64,000 bases of DNA from positions 213,481 to 277,480 of the forward strand of contig NZ_JACOPW010000009.1 of NCBI RefSeq assembly GCF_015461845.1, read 5' to 3'. Origin of the DNA: Pseudomonas mucoides. Lineage in GTDB: Bacteria > Pseudomonadota > Gammaproteobacteria > Pseudomonadales > Pseudomonadaceae. The translations under genes were made by a program, and so were the position numbers. Shown here piece by piece: positions 9,272 through 19,524 of the stretch. The notes under the pieces are model-generated. The model saw only the letters and a list, made by a program, of their open reading frames with translations. It was not told the origin of the DNA and did not search any database. How positions within the stretch are numbered: position 1 is the stretch's first letter; every line of letters starts with the position of its first letter.

Positions 9272-9880
9272 TCACAGTGCAGTGAAATCGATCGCCTGAT
9301 ACAAATCTGCGCCGATGCCGGCAAAACTCAGCATCGCCGGCAATTGCGCGGCGAAGCCCTGGAAACCATGGTCGCCACCGGCCTGGATGCGCAAGGCGCA
9401 GGCCCGGTAATACTGCTGGGCGAGGCGATAGTCCAGCGTTTCGTCACCGGTCTGCAACCACACCTGATACCGCTGCGGGTCCCGGGGCGCCGGCACTTCC
9501 AGTTCGGCCAAAGCTGTCACGTGGTCGTGGGTCAATTCCCAGGCTTCATCGGTATACAGGTTTTTCTGCGTTCCCAGGTACCCGTCGAACATCCGGTGCG
9601 GACTGACGGCCGGGTTGATCAGCAAAGCCTTGAGGCCATGACGCTCGGCCAAGTGAGTCGCATAGTAGCCGCCGAGTGAGCTGCCGACCAGCAGTGGCCG
9701 CCCCAGCGCTTCAATCGCCTGCTCCAGCTGACCGATGGCCTCGCGCGGGTGGTGATGCAAGGCCGGAACGCGCAGTTGATCGCTCAGGCCGAGTCGGTCC
9801 ATCACCTGCATCAACTGCGTAGCCTTTTTCGACGAAGGCGCGCTGTTGAAACCGTGGATATAAAGGATCGAACCTGACAT
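9272..9880 (-). CDS. yqiA: YqiA-type alpha/beta-hydrolase (esterase)
   Basis: 202 residues of the YqiA/YcfP family, small cytoplasmic esterases. N-terminal IHGFNSAPSSKKA is the oxyanion-hole segment, and VGSSLGGYYATHLAE carries the nucleophile elbow (GxSxG-like, GSSLGG); a C-terminal His in GGDHGFQGF completes the expected triad. GGGAG lies 6 bases before the ATG. Position directly upstream of parE and downstream of cpdA is the same as in enterobacteria, supporting the name. Gap to parE is 54 bases. Confidence 0.88.
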   Translation of the reverse strand: MSGSILYIHGFNSAPSSKKATQLMQVMDRLGLSDQLRVPALHHHPREAIGQLEQAIEALGRPLLVGSSLGGYYATHLAERHGLKALLINPAVSPHRMFDGYLGTQKNLYTDEAWELTHDHVTALAELEVPAPRDPQRYQVWLQTGDETLDYRLAQQYYRACALRIQAGGDHGFQGFAAQLPAMLSFAGIGADLYQAIDFTAL

Positions 9881-9972
9881 TTGAGCTCCCTGTGCGTCGG
9901 GTAAAGAGGCGCAGTTTACAGGGAGTCGAGGGGATCGGGGATATCCTTGAAATTCGTGGTGCCTTTGAGGGC

Positions 9973-10042
9973 GCCATCGCGAGCAGGCTCACGCCTACAG
10001 GGGTATGCATTCCAATGCAGGAGTGAGCCTGCTCACGATGGC
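9973..10042. repeat. REP doublet between cpdA and yqiA
   Basis: Inverted REP units (CCATCGCGAGCAGGCTCAC and GTGAGCCTGCTCACGATGG) separated by about 30 bases. Same class as the pair at 2454 but with the GAGCAGGCTC core. It lies in the 184-base gap between cpdA and yqiA. Confidence 0.8.
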
Positions 10043-10064
10043 CGCCCCCGGTCTTACTGAATAC

Positions 10065-10880
10065 TCAATAGCCGTTAGAGCCGTAATCAACCTCAAAATC
10101 AAACCCGGTGACTCGTTCCACCCCGGTTTCAATCTGCCCATCCGGCAACAACCGCAACCAGCGATACCCCGGCGCCTGCTCCCCGACCTTGAAATCATCG
10201 CTGCCCGGCTCGAACTGAATGCAGGTCGACGGCGAGGCGATCAAACGAACGCCATTACGCAGCTGATCAATCTCCTGATGCACATGCCCCCACAAAACCG
10301 CCCGCACCTGCGGAAAACGATCCAGCACTGCAAACAGCGCCTCAGGATTGCGCAAGCCGATCGGCTCCATCCAGGCACAGCCAATCGACACCGGGTGATG
10401 GTGAAAACATACCAGATGATGCCGCTCCGGCGCCTCACTCAGCGATCGAACCAACAGCTGCAACTGCTCATCCTGCAAGTACCCCGGCACCGAACCCGGC
10501 ACGGCGGAATCAAGCAAGGTGACTCGCCAGTTGCCGACATCCACCACCGGTTCCAGCAATGCGCTTTTCACCGCGGCCTCGGCCATGATCTGTGGCTCAT
10601 CGTGATTGCCGGGAATCCAGCGCGCCGGCGTATCGAGTTGCCCGGTCAGGTCGCGAAACTGTTGGTAGGACTCCAGCGTCCCGTCCTGAGACAGGTCGCC
10701 GCTGGCAATGACCAGATCGATATTCGGCTGCTGAAGCTGCACCAGTTCGATGACTTTTTGCAGGCTGTCCCGCGTGTTCATACCCAGCAACGTCCCGTCC
10801 GCTTCGGCGAACAGATGGCTGTCGGAGAGTTGCACCAGCAACGCCGGATCGGCGGTGGTCAATGTGGATACGCTCGGCAA
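10065..10880 (-). CDS. cpdA: 3',5'-cyclic-AMP phosphodiesterase CpdA
   Basis: Hydrolyses cAMP to AMP and so sets the level of cAMP-Vfr/Crp signalling. Calcineurin-like metallophosphatase with the full metal-binding set: QLSDSHLF, SGDLSQDG, GNHDEPQ, FHHHPV and WGHVHQEID. I start it at the TTG at 10880 (LPSVSTLTTAD) because GGGAG sits 7 bases before it; an in-frame ATG at 10925 would add 15 residues that look unrelated to the family. 271 residues with the TTG start. It lies between the DUF1249 gene and yqiA, the conserved nudF-yqiB-cpdA-yqiA-parE order. Confidence 0.93.
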   Translation of the reverse strand: MPSVSTLTTADPALLVQLSDSHLFAEADGTLLGMNTRDSLQKVIELVQLQQPNIDLVIASGDLSQDGTLESYQQFRDLTGQLDTPARWIPGNHDEPQIMAEAAVKSALLEPVVDVGNWRVTLLDSAVPGSVPGYLQDEQLQLLVRSLSEAPERHHLVCFHHHPVSIGCAWMEPIGLRNPEALFAVLDRFPQVRAVLWGHVHQEIDQLRNGVRLIASPSTCIQFEPGSDDFKVGEQAPGYRWLRLLPDGQIETGVERVTGFDFEVDYGSNGY

Positions 10881-10979
10881 GGCGTTCTCCCAAGGCAGAA
10901 TCACGGGGGTGGATAGGTGCCGCAATTATGCTGGGGGACGCTCAAAAGGGGAAACCTGTGAACCTGACGCAGTTCACAA

Positions 10980-11432
10980 CTACCGCACAACGGCGTACTC
11001 GTGGCCGCACGCCAGGCAATGGCTCAGCCACTCACCCAGAAACATATTCAGCTGGGCCTTTTCGTCCGGCTGGTGCATCGAGGCGTTGGGATAAGGATAG
11101 ATGCCGCGAAAACGCCGCGCATGTTCGGCGCTGACCACTTCGGCCATGCAGGCGTCGTGGTAGACCTGCACTTCCAGCTGCGGAATCGGCAGCCACGGCA
11201 GGCTGTGCTCCTGACGCACTTGCAGGGTCGTGGTGTACGGACAGACCTGCAACACTTCCAGCGCCAGCACGCCAAGCATCTGTTCGCCATGCGTTACGGC
11301 AATGCGCCGCGCCGCCGGCTCGTCGCGCATGTCCGGCAACAGTCGCATCAAGCGCGCGTAGTTCGCCTCACAGGAAGCTTGCAGCCCCGCAAGGTCCACC
11401 CGATAGCGATCGCGCAGCTTGTTTACGACCAT
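10980..11432 (-). CDS. DUF1249 protein (YqiB-like)
   Basis: 150 residues, compact single domain without signal peptide or membrane segment. Contains the family's characteristic C-terminal half: QVYHDACMAEVVSAEH, RFRGIYPYPNASMHQPDEK and FLGEWLSHCLACG. Function unknown; the E. coli homologue YqiB lies in the same nudF-cpdA context. Its start overlaps the last 10 bases of nudF, pointing to translational coupling. Gap of about 100 bases to cpdA contains no obvious terminator. Confidence 0.85.
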   Translation of the reverse strand: MVVNKLRDRYRVDLAGLQASCEANYARLMRLLPDMRDEPAARRIAVTHGEQMLGVLALEVLQVCPYTTTLQVRQEHSLPWLPIPQLEVQVYHDACMAEVVSAEHARRFRGIYPYPNASMHQPDEKAQLNMFLGEWLSHCLACGHEYAVVR

Positions 11433-12040
11433 AACCCCCTCACTTCAGCGCGGTTTAAAGCTAACCATTGCAAGGCAATGATGCTGGCCGCGTTGGCAAT
11501 TCGTCCGTCGCGCACGGCCTGCAAGGCATCTTCTAACGCCCAGACCGTGACGCGGATATCTTCAGCTTCTTCCTCCAGCCCATGCAGGCCGCCAACCCCG
11601 GTAGAGTCGCAACGCCCCAGGAACAGGTGCACGAACTCATTGCTGCCGCCCGGCGACGGGAAATATTTGATCATCGGCCAGAGCGCCCCGAACACAAGCC
11701 CAGCTTCCTCCTGCCCTTCGCGGTGAGCAACTTCTTCCGGCACTTCTTCCTTGTCGATCAGACCAGCGACCAGCTCGATCAGCCAGGGGTTGTCGGTCTT
11801 GCCCATGGCGCCGACGCGAAACTGTTCGATCAGCACCACTTCGTCACGCTGCGGATCGTAAGGCAACACACACACGGCGTCGTGGCGCACGAACACTTCA
11901 CGATTGATTTCACGACTCATGCCGCCGGCGAACAACTCGTGGCGCAAGTGCACACGGTGGAGCTTGTAAAAGCCCTCGTAACACATTTCGCGCCGAACGA
12001 TATCAACGGTGGTCGGAATGGCGTTGGCAAAATCAGTCAT
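11423..12040 (-). CDS. nudF: ADP-ribose pyrophosphatase NudF
   Basis: Hydrolyses ADP-ribose to AMP and ribose-5-phosphate in the cytosol. 205 residues with a complete Nudix box GLIDKEEVPEEVAHREGQEE (G-x5-E-x7-RE-x2-EE) near the middle and the upstream LIELVAG strand. First gene of the minus-strand set nudF - yqiB - cpdA - yqiA - parE. The 228-base gap upstream separates it from the divergent DUF3298 lipoprotein gene and must hold both promoters. Confidence 0.94.
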   Translation of the reverse strand: MTDFANAIPTTVDIVRREMCYEGFYKLHRVHLRHELFAGGMSREINREVFVRHDAVCVLPYDPQRDEVVLIEQFRVGAMGKTDNPWLIELVAGLIDKEEVPEEVAHREGQEEAGLVFGALWPMIKYFPSPGGSNEFVHLFLGRCDSTGVGGLHGLEEEAEDIRVTVWALEDALQAVRDGRIANAASIIALQWLALNRAEVRGLWS

Positions 12041-12268
12041 GACAATCCTCTTTACTGCAAATCCGTTACGAGGCTCCTTTTTGTTACCTGCAACCTCGAC
12101 TTCGCGCCATCCTAACGCGCCTGCGACATTTGATGCAGCCCCTTTCCCGTCAGCGGGATAGACGGTGAGGGCGAAACCAACTCTAATTAGCTTAGTGGCG
12201 AACTGACTGCTTCGTTGAGAGTCGAAGCGGATAACTTTTTGCCTTTCCCTGTTTTACAAAGGACGCCC

Positions 12269-13015
12269 ATGTCGCTTTTTAAAATCGCCTCCGTGGCCGC
12301 AATCGCCCTGACGCTGGGCGCCTGCCAGAGTCTGTTTCAGCCCAACTACCGGGCGCCGCTGGAAACTACCCGCGACGCTACCGAAACCCTGAAACCGGGT
12401 TGCACCACACCCGATTGTCCGCTGGTGAACATCGATACATTGCGCTTCCCCGCCGAACCGCAGCTGGACGGCATCGTCGAAAAACGCCTGCTGCAAATGA
12501 CCCGCACCACACCGGACGCCCCGGTGGCGCCGACGCTGACGGCCTATCGCGATGAGTTTTTGCGCACCGCCGGGCCGCGCTACAGCAGTTACCTGCAAGC
12601 CAAGGTACGTGAGCAGCATGACGGCTTGGTGATCGTCGAATTTTCCAGCTACCTGGACACCGGCGGCGCTCATGGCACACCGGGCCGCAGCTTTATCAAC
12701 TATTCACGCCAGCAGCACAAAGTGCTGACGCTGTCGGACATGTTGGTGCCGGGTCAGGAAGAGGCGTTCTGGAAGGCGGCGCAAGTGGCGCACAACAGCT
12801 GGCTGATCAGCACCAAGCTCGATCAGGAACCGGAGTTCGTGAAGAGCTGGCCGTTCCAGAAAACCCAGAACGTGGCGCTGACCTACGGTGGGGTGATCCT
12901 CAAGTACGAAACCAGCACCATCGCGCCATACGCGCTGGGCCATGTCGAACTGAAGATCCCCTACCCTCGCCTGAATGGCATCATCAAGCCCGAGCTGTTT
13001 CCCGGCCGTAACTGA
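12269..13015 (+). CDS. DUF3298 (RsiV-like) lipoprotein
   Basis: 248 residues from ATG 12269 with a lipoprotein signal (MSLFKIASVAAIALTLGAC). An N-terminal DUF4163-like part is followed by a C-terminal DUF3298 domain: VEFSSYLDTGGAHGTPGRSFINY, LSDMLVPGQEEAFWKAA and LTYGGVILKYE are typical of this family, which includes the extracytoplasmic part of RsiV. No transmembrane anti-sigma module is present, so it is a free-standing periplasm-facing lipoprotein; ligand unknown. Its last 32 bases overlap the 3' end of cytX on the other strand. Confidence 0.8.
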   Translation: MSLFKIASVAAIALTLGACQSLFQPNYRAPLETTRDATETLKPGCTTPDCPLVNIDTLRFPAEPQLDGIVEKRLLQMTRTTPDAPVAPTLTAYRDEFLRTAGPRYSSYLQAKVREQHDGLVIVEFSSYLDTGGAHGTPGRSFINYSRQQHKVLTLSDMLVPGQEEAFWKAAQVAHNSWLISTKLDQEPEFVKSWPFQKTQNVALTYGGVILKYETSTIAPYALGHVELKIPYPRLNGIIKPELFPGRN

Positions 13016-14276
13016 AAGCCCGGCCCAGCACCAGCTGCAGCAGCCCTGCCAGAATCAACGACGGCAGGGTTGCGCCGATGTCCGGATACAGATTGGCCAG
13101 CAAGTGATAGGTGCTCACCCCGCCCAACCAGGCGAGCAACGCCGGCCAGCGCAATGCGGCTGACGCCACCTGAGCCGAACGCTTGCGCAGAATGAAGTGA
13201 TCCACCAGCACCACGCCGAACAGCGGCGCAAACACCGAACCGATCAACAGCAGGAAGTTTTGGTACTGGGCCAATGGCGCCAGGCACGCGATCAGTGTGC
13301 AAATCACGCCGATGGCCAACGCCAGATGCTCGACTTTCAAGCGCAACAGAATCCCGCTGGAAACGGCCGCCGAGTGAATGTCGGCGAAGGCGTTTTCCGA
13401 CTCGTCCAACAGGATCAGCAACAGCGGAATGCCCAGGCCTGCACCCGCCAGCGCCAGCAACAAGGCATTCACTTCACCGCTCGGCGCGAACGCCAGGGTG
13501 TAGGCCACGCCCAGGCTCATCAGCCAGAAATTACCGATAAAGAAGCCCAGCGCGGTGCCGCCGAAGACGTTTTTCGCACGCTTGCCGAAACGCGAGTAGT
13601 CGGCAATCAGCGGCAGCCACGACAGCGGCATCGCGATAGCAATGTCGAAGCCGACGGCGAACGGCATCGAACCATCACCGGCCTGCGCCCACAAGGCAGC
13701 CAGATCGGCTTTGGCGAACAGGTTCCAGGTCAGCCAGATGCACGCGGCCAGCAACAGCCAGATGCCCCACTTGCGCAGGATCTGCCGCACGAATGTCAGA
13801 GGACCGCTGACGGCCAGCAACGTCGCCAGACCACCGAAGACAATGGTCCAGAGCAGCGGATTCGACAGCAGGCTGCCTTCGCTGAACGCCCGCGCGCCGA
13901 GCAGGCTGGCGGCATCACGCATGACGATGATTTCGAACGAGCCCCAACCGATCAGTTGCAGCAGGTTCAACACGGCCGGCAGGCTCGCGCCACGTTTGCC
14001 GAGGCAGAGTTTGAGCGCGGCCATCGACGACAGGCCGGTATCACTGCCGATCACGCCGACGGCGGCCAGCAGCAGAACGCCGACCAGGGTGCCGAGGAAG
14101 ATCGCCAGCAGTGAGCCGGACAGGCCCAGGCCTGGCGCGAGCAAGGCGCCGGTCTGCAGCACCATCAAGCCGATGCCGAGGGAGAACCACAGGGAAAACA
14201 GATCACGACCGCCGAAAACGCGTTTGTCGGTTGGCACGGCGATGCCAGGGGAATAAGTACTCGGTTGAATGCTCAA
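12984..14276 (-). CDS. cytX: CytX-type hydroxymethylpyrimidine transporter
   Basis: Member of the nucleobase:cation symporter-1 family, about 430 residues with roughly 12 hydrophobic segments. It is placed directly downstream of thiC, which makes the same pyrimidine, and CytX is the family member linked to thiamine genes; this context supports HMP uptake. I start at TTG 14276 (SIQPSTYSPGIAVPTDKRVF), which gives the usual family N-terminus; the frame is open 12 codons further to an ATG at 14312. A 106-base gap with a palindromic element separates it from thiC. Confidence 0.85.
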   Translation of the reverse strand: MSIQPSTYSPGIAVPTDKRVFGGRDLFSLWFSLGIGLMVLQTGALLAPGLGLSGSLLAIFLGTLVGVLLLAAVGVIGSDTGLSSMAALKLCLGKRGASLPAVLNLLQLIGWGSFEIIVMRDAASLLGARAFSEGSLLSNPLLWTIVFGGLATLLAVSGPLTFVRQILRKWGIWLLLAACIWLTWNLFAKADLAALWAQAGDGSMPFAVGFDIAIAMPLSWLPLIADYSRFGKRAKNVFGGTALGFFIGNFWLMSLGVAYTLAFAPSGEVNALLLALAGAGLGIPLLLILLDESENAFADIHSAAVSSGILLRLKVEHLALAIGVICTLIACLAPLAQYQNFLLLIGSVFAPLFGVVLVDHFILRKRSAQVASAALRWPALLAWLGGVSTYHLLANLYPDIGATLPSLILAGLLQLVLGRAFSYGRETARA

Positions 14277-14310
14277 GGGGGTTATCTCAAATAAGAGCAG
14301 AGGCAAGTTC

Positions 14311-14372
14311 AAGCGGCAAGCTACAAGTTAGAAGCAATCCGCAATCCGCTTCTTCTTGCAGCTTGTCGCTTG
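14311..14372. repeat. Palindromic intergenic element, CAAGCGGCAAGCT class
   Basis: Inverted arms AAGCGGCAAGCTACAAG and CTTGCAGCTTGTCGCTT around a ~27-base loop, between thiC and cytX. The same sequence class recurs between msrA and rlmJ at 60709-60786, so it is a dispersed repeat; it may also end thiC transcripts. Confidence 0.75.
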
Positions 14373-14382
14373 TCGCTCGTGG

Positions 14383-16272
<1,890 letters not shown>

Positions 16273-16390
16273 CACGGGCTCTCCAGACAGCATCCAGGCA
16301 GTGGAATTTTGTCGGAGCGAACCTGTAACGAATGGACGCGACCAATCAGCAATAACAAAGCTGTTGGTGCTGTGCTCAGTGCTCGAGGGG

Positions 16391-16407
16391 TGTTCGATTG
16401 TCGAACA
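16391..16407 (-). promoter_or_regulatory. Hairpin in the thiC leader
   Basis: Perfect inverted repeat TGTTCGA / TCGAACA with a 3-base loop, between the TPP aptamer and the thiC start. It has no following U run, so it does not look like a simple terminator. Confidence 0.4.
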
Positions 16408-16452
16408 ACATCCCGGACGAAGCACAAGAGGACTCGCCGGGTGACGAGAAAT

Positions 16453-16541
16453 CTTGTTCCCTACGCAGGCGCTAACCTGATCAGGTTCAACGGGATCCGA
16501 AATTATTCGATCTCAGCCTCATAGCAAGGCACCCCGACAAG
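16453..16541 (-). promoter_or_regulatory. TPP riboswitch (THI element) upstream of thiC
   Basis: On the minus strand the thi-box landmarks occur in order: GGGGTGCC, GGCTGAGATC, a variable P3 arm, then CCCGTTGAACCTGATC, AGGTTAGCGCCTGCG and TAGGGAACAAG. The closing P1 stem is CTTGT/ACAAG (16541 and 16453). About 180 bases of leader separate the aptamer from the thiC start codon. Binding of thiamine pyrophosphate is expected to lower thiC (and perhaps cytX) expression; the platform type is not decided by inspection. Confidence 0.95.
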
Positions 16542-16738
16542 AACCCGGCCAGTCTAGACACAACTGACAAAGAACGCCAACACCGCGCAAACACCTCGAT
16601 GAATGGCAGAATCAGGATTGTTGCCGCCCCATTGCACAACTACACTCGCTACGCCAAGCCATGCATTGACGTGGTACGTGCCGCGCCTTAGCCTTGGCGC
16701 TCAAATTACTTGTGTAATATTAATTCTAGGGAACGCCT

Positions 16739-18178
16739 ATGCTGCGCAAACTTTCACTGGCCCTTGCCGTGTCTTGTGCGTCTTATGGAACGGGCTGGGC
16801 AGCAGAAGCGCCCTTATCGACCAAGAACGACCTGGTCAGCGTTTACCAGGAAGCAAAGGCCAACAACGCCGACCTCGCGGCGGCCATCGCGCAATATGGC
16901 GCGCAGAAAGAAGTCGTGCCTCAGGCTCGCGCCGGCCTGCTGCCCAATCTGTCAGGGGGTGCCGAAGTCGCCAGCGTGCGCACCGCGATCGACCAGCCTT
17001 CATCGACGGCCAATCGCAGCGCAAATTCGTATCAGGCTACCCTGGCGCAGCCGCTGTTCCGTGCTGATCGCTGGTTCCAGTTCCAGGCCGCCAAGGACGT
17101 CAACGAACAGGCGGCCCTGCAACTCTCGGCCACCGAGCAAAACCTGATCCTGCAATCGGCTGAAAGCTACTTCAACGTGCTGCGCACCCAGGACAATCTG
17201 GCGTCGACCAAGGCTGAAGAAGCCGCATTCAAACGCCAGCTCGACCAGTCCAACGAGCGTTTCGACGTCGGCCTGTCGGACAAGACCGACGTGCTCAACT
17301 CACAAGCCAGTTACGACACCGCACGCGCCAACCGGATCGTTGCGCAACGCCAGGTCGATGACGCGTTTGAAGCGCTGATCACCCTGACCAACCGTCAGTA
17401 CAACTCGATCTGGGGCGTCGTCCATAGCCTGCCGATCCTGCCGCCGGCGCCGAACGACGCTAAAGCCTGGGTCGATACGGCCGCCCGCCAGAACCTGAAT
17501 CTGCTGGCCAGCAACTACGCGGTCAGTGCCGCCGAAGAAACCCTCAAGCAGCGTAAGTCCGGTCACTTGCCGACGGTCGACGCGGTGGCGAAATACGAAA
17601 AAGGTGATAACGACGCACTGGGCTTCAGCAACCCGAACGCCTTTGGCCAACCGTACAGTGGCAACGTCGAGCAAACGACAGTGGGCCTGCAACTGAATAT
17701 CCCGATCTACAGCGGCGGCCTGACCACCTCCCAGGTGCGTCAATCGTATGCGCAACTGGATCAGACCGAGCAGCAACGCGAAGCGCTGCGTCGGCAGATC
17801 GTCGAAAGCACCCGCAACCTGCACCGCGCGGTCAACACCGATGTGGATCAGGTACAGGCGCGCAAGCAGTCGATCATCTCCAACCAGAGTGCGGTGGAAG
17901 CGACTGAAATCGGCTATCAGGTAGGGACACGCAACATCGTCGACGTACTGGATGCGCAGCGCTCGCTGTACAACTCGGTACGCGACTACAACAACACCCG
18001 CTACGACTACATCCTCGACAACCTGCGCCTGAAGCAGCAGGCCGGCACGTTGAGCCCGGGGGATCTGGAAGACCTGAAGCGCTACCTCAAGGCCGACTAC
18101 AACCCGGACAAGGACTTCCTGCCGCCGGATCTGGCGAAGGCTGCGGCTGCCCAGCTCAAGGCAAGACCCGGCGAGTAA
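16739..18178 (+). CDS. tolC: TolC family outer-membrane channel protein
   Basis: Outer-membrane trimeric channel of type I secretion and RND efflux systems. 479 residues with signal peptide (MLRKLSLALAVSCASYGTGWA) and the duplicated TolC architecture: two helical repeats, NLSGGAEVAS with LAQPLFRADRWFQF in the first and VGLQLNIPIYSGGLTTSQVRQ in the second, then NIVDVLDAQRSLYN and the end of the long helices at YILDNLRLKQQAGTLS. GAACGCCT precedes the ATG with AGGGA as ribosome-binding site. No inner-membrane partner is adjacent; in E. coli tolC also neighbours the nudF block. A hairpin follows the stop. Confidence 0.94.
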   Translation: MLRKLSLALAVSCASYGTGWAAEAPLSTKNDLVSVYQEAKANNADLAAAIAQYGAQKEVVPQARAGLLPNLSGGAEVASVRTAIDQPSSTANRSANSYQATLAQPLFRADRWFQFQAAKDVNEQAALQLSATEQNLILQSAESYFNVLRTQDNLASTKAEEAAFKRQLDQSNERFDVGLSDKTDVLNSQASYDTARANRIVAQRQVDDAFEALITLTNRQYNSIWGVVHSLPILPPAPNDAKAWVDTAARQNLNLLASNYAVSAAEETLKQRKSGHLPTVDAVAKYEKGDNDALGFSNPNAFGQPYSGNVEQTTVGLQLNIPIYSGGLTTSQVRQSYAQLDQTEQQREALRRQIVESTRNLHRAVNTDVDQVQARKQSIISNQSAVEATEIGYQVGTRNIVDVLDAQRSLYNSVRDYNNTRYDYILDNLRLKQQAGTLSPGDLEDLKRYLKADYNPDKDFLPPDLAKAAAAQLKARPGE

Positions 18179-18190
18179 TACGTCATTATT

Positions 18191-18219
18191 CTGATGAGGG
18201 GGCTTGCCCCCTCTTCAGA
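18191..18219. terminator. Hairpin between convergent tolC and waaA
   Basis: CTGATGAGGGGG / CCCCCTCTTCAG stem with a short loop (CTTG), 12 bases past tolC and 10 bases past the waaA stop. Probably a shared bidirectional terminator; the T runs are weak. Confidence 0.6.
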
Positions 18220-18229
18220 AATGTCAGGC

Positions 18230-19513
18230 TCAGATCGGTCGGTTGATCAACCGCCCCAGCCCATCCAGCAATCGCTGCAACGCCCCCTGATTGCTGCGCA
18301 TCACCTTCAGCCCCGCCTCAGCCATCCGCTGTGCATCGCGCGGCAATTCGAACAGCCGCTGCACCGCCAGCGCCAGACCTTCGGCATCCTCCACTTCCTG
18401 CAACGCCCCGGCACTGCGCAGCTGCGCGGCGATTTCGAGGAAGTTGAACAGGTGCGGGCCACTCAGTACCGGCTTGGCCAACGCGGCCGGTTCCAGCAGG
18501 TTATGCCCACCGTTCGGCACCAGGCTGCCCCCCACGAAAGCGGTATCTGCCAAGGCGTAGAGAAACAGCAACTCGCCCATGGTGTCGCCCACCAGCACCG
18601 ACGTGGCCGAGGTCACCGGCTCGCTTGTGGAACGACGCAGCGTGGCGAAACCCTGCTGCTGACACAGCTCGAACACCGTGTTGAAACGCTCCGGATGGCG
18701 CGGCACCAGGATCAGCAACGCATCGGGATGATTGGCCAGTAACTGACGATGGGCCGCGAGGACCACTTCGTCTTCACCTTCATGGGTACTGGCGGCGATC
18801 CACACCGGCCGCTCAAGCGTCTGCCATTGCGTGCGCAGCTCGACGGCGCGTTGCAGCAATTGCGGGTCGATGGTCAGGTCGAACTTGATTGAGCCGGTGA
18901 CTTCCACGGTTTCCGGACGCGCTCCCAAGTCACGAAAGCGCTGGGCCTCAGCCTCGGTCTGAACCGCGAACAGGCTCATCTCGGCGAGCATCGGCTGCGT
19001 CAGTTTGCGGAAGCGGCCATAACCCTTGGCCGAGCGTTCGGACAGTCGCGCATTGGCCAGCGCCACGGGAATCCCGCGTCTGGCGCATTGGTGAATATGG
19101 TTAGGCCAGAGTTCGGTTTCCATGATCACCGCCAGCGTTGGCCGGACCCGGTCGAGAAAACGCGCAGCGGCGCAGGGCAAATCGTAAGGCAGATAGCAGT
19201 GCTGAATGCGCGGTTCATTGGCGAACAACGCCTGGATGCGCTCGGACCCGGTCGGGGTCATGCAGGTCACGGTAATCGGCAGCTGTGGATAACGTTGCAG
19301 CAAGGCGCGGATCATCGGCGCCGCCGCGATGCTTTCGCCCACCGACACCGCGTGCACCCAGATACCGCCCGGCTTCATTACCGGCAGTGCGAGGGAGAAC
19401 CGCTCGCCAATGCGTTTGGCATACGCCGGCGCCTTACGCGCCCGCAGCCACAGACGAATCGCTACCAGTGGCAGCCCCAGATAAAACAGCGCGGTATAGA
19501 GAGTTCTATTCAT
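18230..19513 (-). CDS. waaA: Kdo transferase WaaA (3-deoxy-D-manno-octulosonate transferase)
   Basis: Adds Kdo residues to lipid IVA at the inner membrane, the first LPS core step. 427 residues from ATG 19513 (MNRTLYTALFYLGLPLV), with the N-terminal membrane-association helix, the acceptor-side motif GGIWVHAVSVGESIAA, and the GT-B donor domain with FVGGSLVPNGGHNLLEPAAL and SGPHLFNF. The open frame extends 23 codons upstream, which I reject since it lacks the family's start. It abuts the LysR gene (11-base gap) on the same strand. Confidence 0.96.
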   Translation of the reverse strand: MNRTLYTALFYLGLPLVAIRLWLRARKAPAYAKRIGERFSLALPVMKPGGIWVHAVSVGESIAAAPMIRALLQRYPQLPITVTCMTPTGSERIQALFANEPRIQHCYLPYDLPCAAARFLDRVRPTLAVIMETELWPNHIHQCARRGIPVALANARLSERSAKGYGRFRKLTQPMLAEMSLFAVQTEAEAQRFRDLGARPETVEVTGSIKFDLTIDPQLLQRAVELRTQWQTLERPVWIAASTHEGEDEVVLAAHRQLLANHPDALLILVPRHPERFNTVFELCQQQGFATLRRSTSEPVTSATSVLVGDTMGELLFLYALADTAFVGGSLVPNGGHNLLEPAALAKPVLSGPHLFNFLEIAAQLRSAGALQEVEDAEGLALAVQRLFELPRDAQRMAEAGLKVMRSNQGALQRLLDGLGRLINRPI

Positions 19514-19524
19514 GGCGGCGGAGT

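Noticed and set aside
7244..9679. 811-codon plus-strand frame
   Set aside because: Antisense of parE, whose motifs are complete; the sequence is not protein-like.
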